Assembly (NCBI GenBank): GCA_023423935.1
Contig: JAFAEQ010000056.1
Coordinates: 1-64,000 of the forward strand
Source: Pseudomonadota bacterium
Lineage (GTDB): Bacteria; Pseudomonadota; Gammaproteobacteria; Steroidobacterales; Steroidobacteraceae
Direction: 5' to 3'
Length of the DNA stretch: 64,000 bases
A program made the translations under genes and the position numbers. Below are positions 26,661-36,982 of this stretch, piece after piece. Each line of letters opens with the position of its first letter. Position 1 is the first letter of the stretch. The notes beneath the pieces are model-generated. The model was not told the DNA's origin. It saw only the letters and a list, made by a program, of their open reading frames with translations, and made no database searches.

Positions 26661-27821
26661 CTACCACACGCCGGGCACGAATCGCCAGCGCACGCGGCTC
26701 ATGTACTGGGGATAGCCATTGTCTCCCATGAGCAGATGGCGCTCCTCGGTTAATGCACGCAGCGCGTAGATCACGGTCCAGCCGAACACCGCAATGATCG
26801 AGTACGCGAGTCCCTTCCAGTTCGAGGACGCAGTCAGCGCAATGAACATCGGCAGAGCGCCGAGCCACCAAGCGAAATTCTTGGCCGCATAGGCCGGATG
26901 CCGGACGTAGGCATAAGGTCCACGCATGACGATGCCGCGATTCGTGAGGTTGCTGGCCTTGAAGCCGAGCGCGATCGAAGCCCAGGAGAAAACTGCGAGC
27001 GAGGTCAGCAGTGTCACATTCACCGAGAGATGGATCAGGTCGTTCTCGATGTAAGGGAAGTCGCTGCTTTGCCAGGCGAGAAACCGCATCGTCATGTCGT
27101 TGAAGGGCGGATAGCAGGCAAGACAGATGAACCAGCCAAAGAATGTGGGATCGACACTACGGATGCGGTTACCGAGCACCGGCAGTTCGATCAGGTAGCC
27201 CAGCGTGAACAGCAGGGTGTCGATGAACAGAATCAGCTGGAATGAGGCCCAGAAGATCGATGTGTCGAACAAGGCGCGACCTGTGAGGCCGTTCTCGAAG
27301 CCGGCTGTCAGTTGCAGCAGCGAGCCCGACAGATTCGCGATATGAATCAGACACCAGTTGATCATCAACGGCGCAAAAAAGAACTTCAGTAGCAGCGCAC
27401 GCCCCGATTGCTTCGCCAGCGGTGAAAGCGTCGCTGCGAGCGGGAACGTCGTTCCATCGCGCAACCCTGGGTGCTGCGAGCGATGACGACGCAGCGCAAA
27501 CCAGATTCCCTGCAAGAAGATGAAGGCGCTCGAACGAATCCAGGGGTAGGCGGCGTAGTAGAGCGGCAGGATGATCGCGTACAGCACCATCAACGTGACG
27601 AACAGCGATCCGGTCGTGATCGTCGCGTTCACTCCGAACACGCTGAGATCCCATGCGCCGCGGAGCATGTCCCGATGAAAGCCGCTCAGGCGAGTCACGA
27701 TCCAGTACGAGATTCCAATGAACAAGGCCGTCGCGAGATAGTTCGCTACGATCCGGCGAGTGCTCTGTCGGAATCGCGTGCCGTCGTGGGTGAGCGAGAG
27801 GGTATCGGGTGTGGAGCTCAT
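26661..27821 (-). CDS. Isoprenylcysteine carboxyl methyltransferase-like membrane protein
   Basis: 386-residue polytopic membrane protein with about nine helices. The C-terminal part carries the ICMT/PEMT signature: VMRGPYAYVRHPAYAAKNFAW, then ALRALTEERHLLMG, the SAM-binding and catalytic Glu-Glu-Arg-His elements seen in phospholipid and isoprenylcysteine methyltransferases. The N-terminal half is extra to the minimal domain. ATG 27821 is preferred (AGGA 8 bases upstream) over 27830. It lies downstream of the xylanase gene but is separated by a terminator-like hairpin. Substrate unknown, possibly a lipid. Confidence 0.82.
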   Translation of the reverse strand: MSSTPDTLSLTHDGTRFRQSTRRIVANYLATALFIGISYWIVTRLSGFHRDMLRGAWDLSVFGVNATITTGSLFVTLMVLYAIILPLYYAAYPWIRSSAFIFLQGIWFALRRHRSQHPGLRDGTTFPLAATLSPLAKQSGRALLLKFFFAPLMINWCLIHIANLSGSLLQLTAGFENGLTGRALFDTSIFWASFQLILFIDTLLFTLGYLIELPVLGNRIRSVDPTFFGWFICLACYPPFNDMTMRFLAWQSSDFPYIENDLIHLSVNVTLLTSLAVFSWASIALGFKASNLTNRGIVMRGPYAYVRHPAYAAKNFAWWLGALPMFIALTASSNWKGLAYSIIAVFGWTVIYALRALTEERHLLMGDNGYPQYMSRVRWRFVPGVW

Positions 27822-27843
27822 TGCAGCCATCCTGTTCACAAGA

Positions 27844-27869
27844 GAGAGGCGGCGAAGTCGCCGCCTCTC
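27844..27869 (-). terminator. Terminator hairpin after the xylanase gene
   Basis: Perfect 12-bp stem GAGAGGCGGCGA / TCGCCGCCTCTC with a 2-base loop, 35 bases past the xylanase stop. The downstream U-tract on the minus strand is weak (CTCTCTTG). Confidence 0.65.
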
Positions 27870-27904
27870 CGCGACGTGCTCCTGCACGTCGAATCGTCAC
27901 TCGC

Positions 27905-28969
27905 TTACGGTGTGTTGCCGTAGCCGATCGCGCCGTTGCAATGCATCCACTCGCTGTAGCCGCCACCGCCACAGCTTCCGTTCGCATAAAGGCCGGTGTT
28001 GTAGCTTTGTGCTTCGGACTGACGTACCTGGCCATTGACGATGATGTAGTCGACCTGGACGTCGCGGTTGCCGCTGTCGTTCGTATAAGCGACGGTAATG
28101 CCGCCGCTCAGACTCGTCGATGCGGTGTAGTCCTGCATGCCGGTGCCGAGCGTCCAGCTTGCGACGGTTTGATTGTTGACACGCAGGGCGATCTGTTCGC
28201 CGCCGACACTGCCGCGTGCGCGCACGGTGAAGCTCTTGTTGCCCCCGCCGCCGCTGCTGCTCGATGAGGAACTGCTGCTACTGCTGCTGCTCGACGACGA
28301 CGAGCCGCTTCCCACGGTGATGTCGGAACTGCCGCTGCTCTGATAACCCTCGGTGGCCATGACCATGTAGTTGTGATTGCCGAGGTTCATGCCATAGGCG
28401 GCCCAGGCATCGAAGTGATTGCCCGTCGTGATGGTGCCGCCGACGCGCTTCTGCTGGCGCACGCTCCAGTACTGATAGAAGGTGCGGGTGCCTTCGATGG
28501 AGGGTTGATTCACGCGCTGTGTGCGATAGACATCGTAGGTGCCGCCGTCGCTCGTCACGGTGCCCATGTAGCCGGAGCCGGGTGGGCGCCAGGAACCCCA
28601 GCTGTCGACGATGTAGTACTCGACCAGCGGATTCTGCGTCCAGCCATAGAGAGTCAGATAGGCATTGCCGTTGGGATTGAACGAGCCCGAATAGGTGACG
28701 GTGCGTCGTCCGCCCGGATTCCAGCCTTTGCCGCCGACCCAGTTATTGATGTTGCTCCATTGCGATGTATATCGCCCGCCGCTTTGCAGGCAGAACGTCA
28801 CGTTGCCGCTGTCCTTCCAGTACGAGTAATAGTAGCCGTCGTGAGTGCCGGTGGAGTTGGAAGAGAGGCATTGCGCGTTCGCCGCTGTTGCGAAGAGCGA
28901 GGCGATGCCCAGGAGTGCCGCTGCGAACAGAGTTCGTTTCGCGGTGCAGGTGCGAGTACTTGCGATCAT
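27905..28969 (-). CDS. GH11 endo-1,4-beta-xylanase with C-terminal carbohydrate-binding module
   Basis: 354-residue secreted xylanase. Signal peptide 1-33 (ends ANA/Q). GH11 beta-jelly-roll about 34-220 with the nucleophile in NPLVEYYIVDSWG (Glu117) and acid/base in MATEGYQSSG (Glu207). A serine tract (about 222-240) and Gly linker join to a small beta module (about 245-354, FTVRARGSVGGEQIALRVNN...) similar to xylan-binding CBM60/CBM36 types. It hydrolyses xylan outside the cell. ATG 28969 is chosen as it opens the signal peptide; the frame above it is not coding. A possible xylan-regulator operator lies at 29129-29142. Confidence 0.93.
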   Translation of the reverse strand: MIASTRTCTAKRTLFAAALLGIASLFATAANAQCLSSNSTGTHDGYYYSYWKDSGNVTFCLQSGGRYTSQWSNINNWVGGKGWNPGGRRTVTYSGSFNPNGNAYLTLYGWTQNPLVEYYIVDSWGSWRPPGSGYMGTVTSDGGTYDVYRTQRVNQPSIEGTRTFYQYWSVRQQKRVGGTITTGNHFDAWAAYGMNLGNHNYMVMATEGYQSSGSSDITVGSGSSSSSSSSSSSSSSSSSGGGGNKSFTVRARGSVGGEQIALRVNNQTVASWTLGTGMQDYTASTSLSGGITVAYTNDSGNRDVQVDYIIVNGQVRQSEAQSYNTGLYANGSCGGGGYSEWMHCNGAIGYGNTP

Positions 28970-30196
28970 AAGAAAGTCCCTTCTTTGTCGAAGTCGATAG
29001 GTCAGGTTCCCCACAACCTGGCTGCGGTGTTGCTGCGAGATCTGATGATGGCTGTCGAGTATCCCCCTGATGAGTTGTTGTCGTCGGCGCGTACTTATGT
29101 GACTCATCCGTTGATGTGTCAAGAAAAATGTTAGCGGTAGCAAGAATACCTATGCCGGCAAAAACGTCGGTGCGGTGTTCAGGAAAGCCAGCGACGAATG
29201 CGATATCCGGGCTTGCGCACGCTGTCATCTCGGAAAAACCAGTGCGCCGTTGACTAAACAACTTGTCGAACAAATGGCGGGATGGTCCAGTGACGTATCC
29301 AGATGGCGACGGCTGTTATGCGGCGTCAGGGCGTCAAGGGTTGCGCATCTGCGCAAACTGGAGTGAGCGGTACGCGCAACTCGGGCGCATATGTCAAACG
29401 GATGATCGGCGGCTTCTCTCGTTTTTTGCCGAATTTCAGGAATCGAGTATTCGAGGTCCGGACGACGAACTGGCGTCGCGCGCTTCGGCTGCTTCGATCG
29501 GAGCCACGGAATCTCTGATCAATTCGCCATTCGCAACCATAGTTGCTTCGCCCACCGGAGCATTTCAACCAGTTGCAGACTTGCGAGGGCAGGGAAGTCG
29601 ATAAATCTGAGCTTCCCTACATCCGAGGCGTTTGGGATATGCCGTCGATCGATCAGAGGTTCTGTTGAGTCTCAGCTGCACGTGCTGTGCAGAGCGCATG
29701 CATTCATGCGTGCTCGTCGTTGATCACTCTTGCCGGCGCGCAGGCCTGCAGCCAATTCCATTTCTCAACAGCGTGCTGAGGGGCGGTCGGTGGAGTTGAA
29801 GCGACGATCCGCGAGATCGACACGCGCGCGCTCGATTGACTGACCGTCATCGCAGCAGTGCGAACCGTCGTGAGGGACATCGAGTCGTCGCGCGCTCGCT
29901 CGGGGAACGATGGCATCAGGACTCGATGCATGCGCACCTATGCAGCGATACATCGTCAGTTCACGTCGACTGCGACGCGCTGACGTTGCTCGAGTGATTA
30001 CTCGAATCGCGCTTCGCGAGCACGAGACTGTCGAGAATTCCGACATTCACGCGCGTCCTCGACGTGCTCACTTAACAAAGTCGTTCGCGGATGAAATTTC
30101 GTGCGAGGTGCGTCAACGAATCGCGCGTCACATTTCTCTAGTCTTCTCTCTCGCTGCGCTGGCAGTGCAATTCACACAAAAAAGGGAACTGTCGAG
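28970..30196. other. 1.2-kb gene-poor region with promoter(s)
   Basis: Between the divergent xylanase and lipoprotein genes. Frames here (29263-29604 plus, 29765-30046 minus) lack recognisable features and I do not call them. Parts (about 29390-29640) are visibly richer in A and T than the surrounding DNA, which may indicate old foreign or decayed sequence. Confidence 0.6.
29129..29142. promoter_or_regulatory. Putative xyl-box (LacI-type operator)
   Basis: TGTTAGCGGTAGCA, an imperfect 14-base palindrome of the TGTTAGCGC-type recognised by LacI-family carbohydrate regulators, 159 bases upstream of the xylanase ATG. It resembles the boxes upstream of xylan genes in Xanthomonas. Only one copy is seen and no regulator gene is in the window. 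Confidence 0.45.
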
Positions 30197-31282
<1,086 letters not shown>

Positions 31283-31600
31283 GTCACGGCGGTGATTCGG
31301 ACCGCGATGCGCATCGCGGGGTCATGCAACCTGAAGTCGCTTCGATGCGTTGGTCGCACAGGCCGGGCCGTAGTGCGACGGAATGAGAGTCCTATCGATC
31401 GGAACCCAGGAGGGTCGATTCCGCATTGAGCGATGAGAGACTTCTCACAGAGAGCACAGAGTTGGAGGGGCGTGAGCATAGGTGTTCATCACTTCCATCA
31501 CTGTTGTCACTGTCATCACCGTGATCAGGGAATTGGTCAATGCGCTCGAGCTTTGCGACCTCATCGCAGGCGATTGCGCTCATGAGGTGGGCGGATCGTG
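31283..31600. other. Intergenic stretch
   Basis: 318 bases holding the 18-base palindrome at 31302-31319, a CACAGAGAGCACAGAG phrase (31447-31462) that recurs near 46800, and TCATCAC/TCACTGT low-complexity sequence. No gene seen. Confidence 0.6.
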
Positions 31601-32158
31601 ATGTCCAGCGTACGAGCAGACCCCGCAACGTCGATCTGGACGATCGGCCATTCGACGCGGACGTTCGATGAGTTCCTGGCGCTTCTGCAATCCCAGTCGA
31701 TCCAGGCGGTAGCCGACGTGCGGCGCTTTCCAGGATCGCGCAAGTATCCTCACTTCAATGCGGAATCATTCAGCCGAAGTCTCGAGGACAACGGCATCCA
31801 TTATTTCTGGTTCGAGGATCTGGGCGGACGCCGCAAGCCGAACGAGCATTCCCACAATCTGGCGTGGCGTAACGATTCATTCCGTGCCTACGCGGATTAC
31901 ATGGAAACCGAAGAGTTCGCGCGCGCTCTGCAAAGACTCCTGGATCTCGCTCGTGCGCAGCGCACCACCATCATGTGTTCAGAGGCGGTCTGGTGGCGAT
32001 GCCATCGCTCGCTCATTGCCGATGCACTGAAGAGCCGGGGCGTGCGGGTGCTCCATATCCTCGATCACGCCAAGGTGACCGAGCATCCGTACACCTCCGC
32101 CGCCACGATCATTGATGGCAAATTGTCGTATGGAGCGCCGCAGCGCTCATTGCTTTGA
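31601..32158 (+). CDS. DUF488 domain-containing protein
   Basis: 185-residue DUF488 protein. Family landmarks: IWTIGHSTRTFDEFLALL, VADVRRFPGSRKYPHF, and TTIMCSEAVWWRCHRSLIAD, the CxE...W.CHR motif typical of the family. Cytoplasmic; function unestablished, but related proteins are often linked to DNA/RNA stress. ATG 31601 is used; GTG 31598 is one codon earlier. The next gene is convergent, 13 bases away. Confidence 0.9.
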   Translation: MSSVRADPATSIWTIGHSTRTFDEFLALLQSQSIQAVADVRRFPGSRKYPHFNAESFSRSLEDNGIHYFWFEDLGGRRKPNEHSHNLAWRNDSFRAYADYMETEEFARALQRLLDLARAQRTTIMCSEAVWWRCHRSLIADALKSRGVRVLHILDHAKVTEHPYTSAATIIDGKLSYGAPQRSLL

Positions 32159-32171
32159 AGCGGTCGTTTCG

Positions 32172-34709
32172 TCATGCACGATCAGATGTCCCCGGTTCCA
32201 TGGCTGCGGGAATTGTCGAGTCCAGTGCGTCGCGGATTCGTTTGGCGAGCTGCTCGACGCTGAAAGGCTTCGTCAGAATGCCGCGACCCGCGGGATCGCG
32301 CGATTCACGCTCGCTGGCATCGCCCGAATAGCCGGAGGTGAACACGATCTTGAGATCGGGGAGTTTTTCTGCGGCAGCCTGGGCGAGATCCCAGCCGGAC
32401 ATGTCGGGCATCACGATGTCGGTGAACAGTAAGGTGAAGCGTTGACCTGCCTCGATCATCTGCAGTGCTTCAGCCGCGCTGCCTGCGATCTGCACGGTGT
32501 ATCCGAGGTCGGCCAGCGCCTCCGCGGAGAAGCTTCGTACGCGAGGTTCATCCTCGACGACCAGAATGATCTCGCTCGAATGCCCGCCGCGCACCGACAC
32601 CGGCGCGCGTGATGCGGACATCTGCACATGACCGTCGGAACGCGGAAGATACACACTGACCGTCGTGCCCCGACCGACTTCGGAATCGATGCGTACGTGT
32701 CCGCCGGATTGATTCACGAAGCCGAAGACCTGGCTCAGCCCCAGTCCCGTGCCTTCGCCGACCGCCTTGGTCGTGAAGAATGGATCGAAGGCACGCGCGC
32801 TGACTTCCGGTGTCATGCCGCATCCGATGTCCGACACGGTCATGAGCACGTAGTCGCCGGCTTGAACGCCGAACCTCAGCGCCTCGCCTTCGTTCAATGC
32901 GACGTTGGCCGTGCGAATCGTGAGCCGGCCGCTTCCCTTCATGGCATCGCGGGCGTTCACGGCGAGATTGAGCAGCACGCTTTCGAGTTGGTTGCGGTCC
33001 GCGCGCAGGGTCCATACATCGAAGGCAAAGTGAGTATCGATGCGGATCGACTCTCCGAGCGTGCGACGAAGCATCTCGAGCATCTCCGCGATCATGCGGT
33101 TGACGTCGATGAACACGGGCTCGAGGGGTTGACGCCGTGCGAACGCCAGCAGTCGCTGAGTCAGTGCTGCTGCACGTTGCGCGCCTTCCAGTGCGCCGTC
33201 GATGTAGCTGGCGACGTTGGTGTCGCCCCGCGCCAGGCGCCGACGCATCAGATTCAGCCCGCCGATCACCACGGCCAGCATGTTGTTGAAGTCGTGTGCG
33301 ATTCCGCCGGTCAACTGGCCGATCGCTTCCATTTTCTGCATCTGATGGAGCGTGTGCTCGACCTGCGAGCGTCTTGCCACTTCCTCATTCACCCGCTGTT
33401 CGAGCGTGGCGTTCAGCGATTGCAGGGCGGATTCCGCCTGCCGCGCTTCGGTGACGTCGACATTGACGCCGATCATGCCGACGAACGTCCCGTCCGCTGC
33501 GAAACGCGGTGAAGCGCGTGTGGCGATGGTGCGGTACTCGCCGTCCGCGCGTAGAAAGCGGGCCTCGACATTGAACGCCTCATGGGCGCGCATGCCGCGG
33601 TTGAAGGGTTCGTAAAGACGCTCGCGATCTTCCGGATGGAGCGTGCTGCCCCATTCGAAGTCGGGCACGTCCTCGAGCGCGACGCCCCAGAATTCGCGCT
33701 GTGCGCGATTCAGATAGACGCATCTGCCGTTCGCATCGCCCATCCACAGCATGACGGGTGCGCTTTCCGCGACGAGCCGGAACCGCTCTTCGCTCTCGCG
33801 AAGCGAGGCTTCCGCCAGTGTGCGATCGGTGACGTCGGAGGCCTGCACGAAAATGCCGGTCACGGTGCCGTCGCTGCGGATCGGCTGATAGATGAAGTCG
33901 ACGACCTTTTCCTTGTAGGTCTCCTCGCCACCGCGCCGCAGTTGCACGCGCACGTTTCGTCCGATGTAGGGCTCGCCTGTTTCGAATACGCGATCGAGAA
34001 GCGCTATGAATCCCTGTGCCTCCATCTCCGGAAGGCCTTCCGCAATTGGTTTGCCCAGCACCTGCCGGCCGCCAATCAACTCAACGTAGGCGTCGTTGGC
34101 GATTTCGAACACGTGCTGCGGACCGCTCAGCAGCGCGACCGCCCCCGGTGCCTGCTCGAACATTTCGCGCAGGCGATCGATTTGCGCCTGGCGTTCGCGG
34201 CGCGTCCTGACCTGCTCGGTTGTCTCATGACCCTGGTTGAAAACGCCGGCGACCCGGCCGTCTTCGTCCAGAATGGGCGTCAGACTGTAGTTCCAGTACG
34301 TCTCCTGAGCCGAGCCGCCCCGCTCCATGGGAAGCATCTGATCGAAAGCGGTTACGCCTTCGCGACGCTCGAGCACCTGCTGGAAGTGCGGCTCCAGGAC
34401 GTCCCAGATATCCGACCAGACCTCCCGCGCCGGACGGCCCAGCGCCCAGGGATGTTTTTCCGCCGGGATAGGGGCCCAGGCGTCGTTGTAGAGCAATTGC
34501 AGCTCCGGTCCCCAGTAGATCGCGGTCGGAAAGCTCGAGTTCAGGCAAATGCTGAGCGCCGAACGCAACGCGTACGGCCAGCTTTCCGGACTCCCGAGGG
34601 GTGTCGAAGCCCAGTCGAACGCCCGGATACGGGCACCCATGTCGCCGCCCCCGACAAGAAACGGCAGCGGTCGGGGTTCATTCGGCGTCTGTGCAAGCGG
34701 CTGGTTCAA
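32172..34709 (-). CDS. Hybrid PAS sensor histidine kinase with receiver domain
   Basis: 845-residue soluble hybrid kinase. N-terminal PAS-like sensor region (about 50-170), a second PAS (about 180-295, FEIANDAYVELIGG), a third PAS/PAC (about 305-425), then HisKA with GGIAHDFNNMLAV (His472), HATPase boxes (NLAVNARDAM, SDIGCGMTP, GTGLGLSQV) and a C-terminal receiver (714-840) with Asp764 in LLFTDIVMPDMSGW and the conserved Lys in ILTKPF. A phosphorelay via an outside partner is expected. No membrane helices. It is isolated; ligand unknown. Confidence 0.93.
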   Translation of the reverse strand: MNQPLAQTPNEPRPLPFLVGGGDMGARIRAFDWASTPLGSPESWPYALRSALSICLNSSFPTAIYWGPELQLLYNDAWAPIPAEKHPWALGRPAREVWSDIWDVLEPHFQQVLERREGVTAFDQMLPMERGGSAQETYWNYSLTPILDEDGRVAGVFNQGHETTEQVRTRRERQAQIDRLREMFEQAPGAVALLSGPQHVFEIANDAYVELIGGRQVLGKPIAEGLPEMEAQGFIALLDRVFETGEPYIGRNVRVQLRRGGEETYKEKVVDFIYQPIRSDGTVTGIFVQASDVTDRTLAEASLRESEERFRLVAESAPVMLWMGDANGRCVYLNRAQREFWGVALEDVPDFEWGSTLHPEDRERLYEPFNRGMRAHEAFNVEARFLRADGEYRTIATRASPRFAADGTFVGMIGVNVDVTEARQAESALQSLNATLEQRVNEEVARRSQVEHTLHQMQKMEAIGQLTGGIAHDFNNMLAVVIGGLNLMRRRLARGDTNVASYIDGALEGAQRAAALTQRLLAFARRQPLEPVFIDVNRMIAEMLEMLRRTLGESIRIDTHFAFDVWTLRADRNQLESVLLNLAVNARDAMKGSGRLTIRTANVALNEGEALRFGVQAGDYVLMTVSDIGCGMTPEVSARAFDPFFTTKAVGEGTGLGLSQVFGFVNQSGGHVRIDSEVGRGTTVSVYLPRSDGHVQMSASRAPVSVRGGHSSEIILVVEDEPRVRSFSAEALADLGYTVQIAGSAAEALQMIEAGQRFTLLFTDIVMPDMSGWDLAQAAAEKLPDLKIVFTSGYSGDASERESRDPAGRGILTKPFSVEQLAKRIRDALDSTIPAAMEPGTSDRA

Positions 34710-34985
34710 AGGAGGCCTGAGTAAAGTTCGTAGCGACTTTTTCCAAACGCATCAGCGCAGCGCATGGTCCCGCCTGGGCCGAACACAAGCCGAGGGAATC
34801 GGTTGCTGCGAAGTACTGGGCAATCATCCGCGATGTTCGGGCCCGGCGCTACGCGTGCGAATGCATCGAAGTTGCCCGCGCCGCGCACGCCTACATACCT
34901 TTGTGATCTCGTTCGCATTGCGTCTGCGTCTTCAAAGGTATTTTTCAGCTGTCCCGAATCGATCCACTCGCCGTTGACTGAACCT

Positions 34986-35162
34986 ATGTTCTTCAAGCTC
35001 TTCCGCAAGTCATCCGACAACCGCCCCCGTATCGAAACCGATGCCGCGCTGGCCGATGAACTCGCCCGACGGGTGAGCTCGATCCAGTTCAAGCCGAGCA
35101 AAGGATTTCTGAAGGATCAGCGCCAGCCGAAGCGCACGGCGCGCATGCAGCGCTCTGCCTAG
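34986..35162 (+). CDS. Small basic hypothetical protein
   Basis: 58-residue frame (MFFKLFRKSSDNRPRI...), with an amphipathic helix-like middle (ALADELARRVSSIQF) and a basic tail. No recognised domain. SD signal is weak. The frame extends upstream to 34764, but that part is not protein-like. Could be a real small protein or chance. Confidence 0.35.
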   Translation: MFFKLFRKSSDNRPRIETDAALADELARRVSSIQFKPSKGFLKDQRQPKRTARMQRSA

Positions 35163-35390
35163 ATACACGGCCCAGCTACATGGGCCAGATACACGGGCGG
35201 ATCGTGAGGTTTCGGGCCTGGGTTCGCGGAGCCGTTGGTGGCGTCGGGCGGGATTCATGGAATCACGGCTGGCGACCCGGAGTGTGGACCGCCGGGTCAG
35301 GGTCGTAGGTGCGCCGAATCTGCCGTGCCCTGGCTTGCGGCGGGTAGCTGCCCCACGGGTGCAACGCCGGGTGACTCGCTGCTCAGCTGA

Positions 35391-35828
35391 TCAACTCTCC
35401 CGCTCAAGCCCCTCGTGGGTGAGCTCCAGCGACTCGATCGCCACTTCGTTACCGGTCGCGCTGAACGAAGGCGCTTCGTATCTCACCGGCCAGGCATTAC
35501 GCAGCATGAAGCGGGCGACGTCGCGGGAGGCTTCATCCTGCAGGATCAGGATGAGGTTCTTGCGCGCATCGCCCATGCGGCCCTCAGCCACTGAGCGATG
35601 CCATAGATAGAGCTCGAGCGAGCTCGTGATTCCCCGTTTCAACGTCACGTTCGAATAGCGCGTGAGCCCTGGCAGCTTGCGCACCCCGCTCTTATCGCTT
35701 CCGTCGCGGTACTCGACGACTTCGGTGATCGCCGCGCCCAGTGCAACCTCGCTGAAGTTGCCCATCGCCGTTCCATCGATCTCCAGACGAAAGTTGAACT
35801 GACGATACGGATCCGGTCGGGTCGTCAT
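35391..35828 (-). CDS. Phage/contractile injection system tail-tube protein (gp19-like), orphan
   Basis: 145-residue protein with clear similarity to T4 gp19-like tail-tube proteins and to the tube subunits of extracellular contractile injection systems (Afp1/Pvc1-type). Landmarks are FNFRLEIDGTAMGNFSEVAL, VVEYRDGSDKSGVRKLPGLT, RYSNVTLKRGIT, the RNAWPVRYEAP segment and the terminal AIESLELTHEGLE. No sheath, baseplate or spike genes are nearby, so it is an isolated copy. It might be a remnant of an injection locus or have a new role. Good family length. Confidence 0.85.
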   Translation of the reverse strand: MTTRPDPYRQFNFRLEIDGTAMGNFSEVALGAAITEVVEYRDGSDKSGVRKLPGLTRYSNVTLKRGITSSLELYLWHRSVAEGRMGDARKNLILILQDEASRDVARFMLRNAWPVRYEAPSFSATGNEVAIESLELTHEGLERES

Positions 35829-35876
35829 GCGCTATCTCCTGTGATGCAGCACGATGCGGTCCAGGGCTCTGAGGCG

Positions 35877-36077
35877 TCAATGTCCTTTCGGGTACTCGGA
35901 GAGCTCGACAGGAGCTTCGGAGTGCACCGTGAAAGCGTGAGCACCAGTCGGAACCTGAGCTACGAAATAGGTTCCATTCGACCCAAGGACGTTCTCAATC
36001 TCGAAGTTGAGCCGCACGTAATACGTTTCGCCCCGGCGGCCAGGAAGAAGTAAAGCTGGCAACGAGGAGCGGTGCAC
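35877..36077 (-). pseudogene. Possible lipoprotein-like gene fragment
   Basis: Frame of 66 residues whose second half (GETYYVRLNFEIENVLGSNG then TYFVAQVPTGAHAFTV) looks like part of a DUF2846-type domain, where GKTYYVR and a 'GtYf..vPpGxH' pattern occur. There is no lipobox or complete domain, and the first dozen residues are not convincing, so it may be a decayed piece. Low confidence. Confidence 0.3.
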
Positions 36078-36148
36078 AGGCGAAGGCCTCTGACCGCTCC
36101 TCCCTTCAGAGAGACGCTGCGACCTGGATGCGATCGCCGCGTGCTCAT

Positions 36149-36778
36149 TCAGAACCGATACATCGCGCCGAACGAAAACGCCTTGGCTTCCGAGTCACCG
36201 ATGTCGAGATGCTCGTACTCGAGCCTCAACGCCAGGTGTTCGTACCGATATTGGGCGCCCAGCCCGAACACGGGATCGGTGTCGTCTTCCCGGACTCTGG
36301 CGATCGTCGTCGTGTCGTCGGCGATTCGCGCCGTGCCCTCCCAGCGATGGATGCCTGCTTTCGCGAACAGGTCGAACTGACCGACCGGCCACAGTGCGAG
36401 CGCGGAAAGCTGCGCGGTTCTCACATCGGCGGAGAGCCGTGTGGGGCAGGGAAAGTCGACGGCCGCAGCACAGATCACTTCTGTATTGCTGCTCGCGCCG
36501 CCCAGATCCGCAAAACTGGCTTCTATGGCAAGCCACGGCACGACGCGCCAACCGGCGAGGATCTTGTAGCCCTGATCGTCATCGTCGACGTGCGTGATCG
36601 ATGCGTTCGGTCCGAACTCCCAGTCGTGATCGAACTGGGTATGAACGAACCCGGCGCCCACATAAGGGCCGACCTCATCAGCAAAGGCGTGCGAAATATT
36701 GAACAAGGAGGTGCAGCTCAGCGCGGTCAGCGCGGCGAGGTGCGCCTGTCTTGAAGACTCGAACAACGGACGAGACAT
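36149..36778 (-). CDS. Outer-membrane beta-barrel porin-like protein
   Basis: 209-residue exported protein. Signal sequence 1-33 (ends AFA). The mature part has eight alternating strands in the OmpA/OprF-transmembrane style (VGPYVGAGFVHTQFDHDWEFG, YKILAGWRVVPWLAIEASFADLGG, LFAKAGIHRW, LGAQYRYEHLALRLEYEHLDIGD) and ends in F (MYRF). No peptidoglycan-binding domain. Reverse-strand AGGAGAAAG before the ATG provides an SD. Role unknown. The next gene is divergent. Confidence 0.87.
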   Translation of the reverse strand: MSRPLFESSRQAHLAALTALSCTSLFNISHAFADEVGPYVGAGFVHTQFDHDWEFGPNASITHVDDDDQGYKILAGWRVVPWLAIEASFADLGGASSNTEVICAAAVDFPCPTRLSADVRTAQLSALALWPVGQFDLFAKAGIHRWEGTARIADDTTTIARVREDDTDPVFGLGAQYRYEHLALRLEYEHLDIGDSEAKAFSFGAMYRF

Positions 36779-36982
36779 TCTTTCTCCTGGGAAGCCTGTT
36801 CCACGGGAGAAATGCTAGAAGCGATGCGGGTTTCGAGCTGTAGCGGGAATGTTTGCTTCGGTCCGAACCTGTGCCGGATTTGTACGGTTTGTTAATGGCC
36901 ATGAGCGAATGCCCGATATCTCGTGCAACTTCTCAATCGCTGTGCGCGTTGTCGGGCGCATGGACGGTCCGGAGGGATGGGC

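Noticed and set aside
29263..29604. 113-residue plus-strand frame in the region before the lipoprotein
   Set aside because: No start signal, no domain, and no coherent codon pattern.
33582..34724. 380-residue plus-strand frame opposite the hybrid kinase
   Set aside because: Antisense shadow with no domain.
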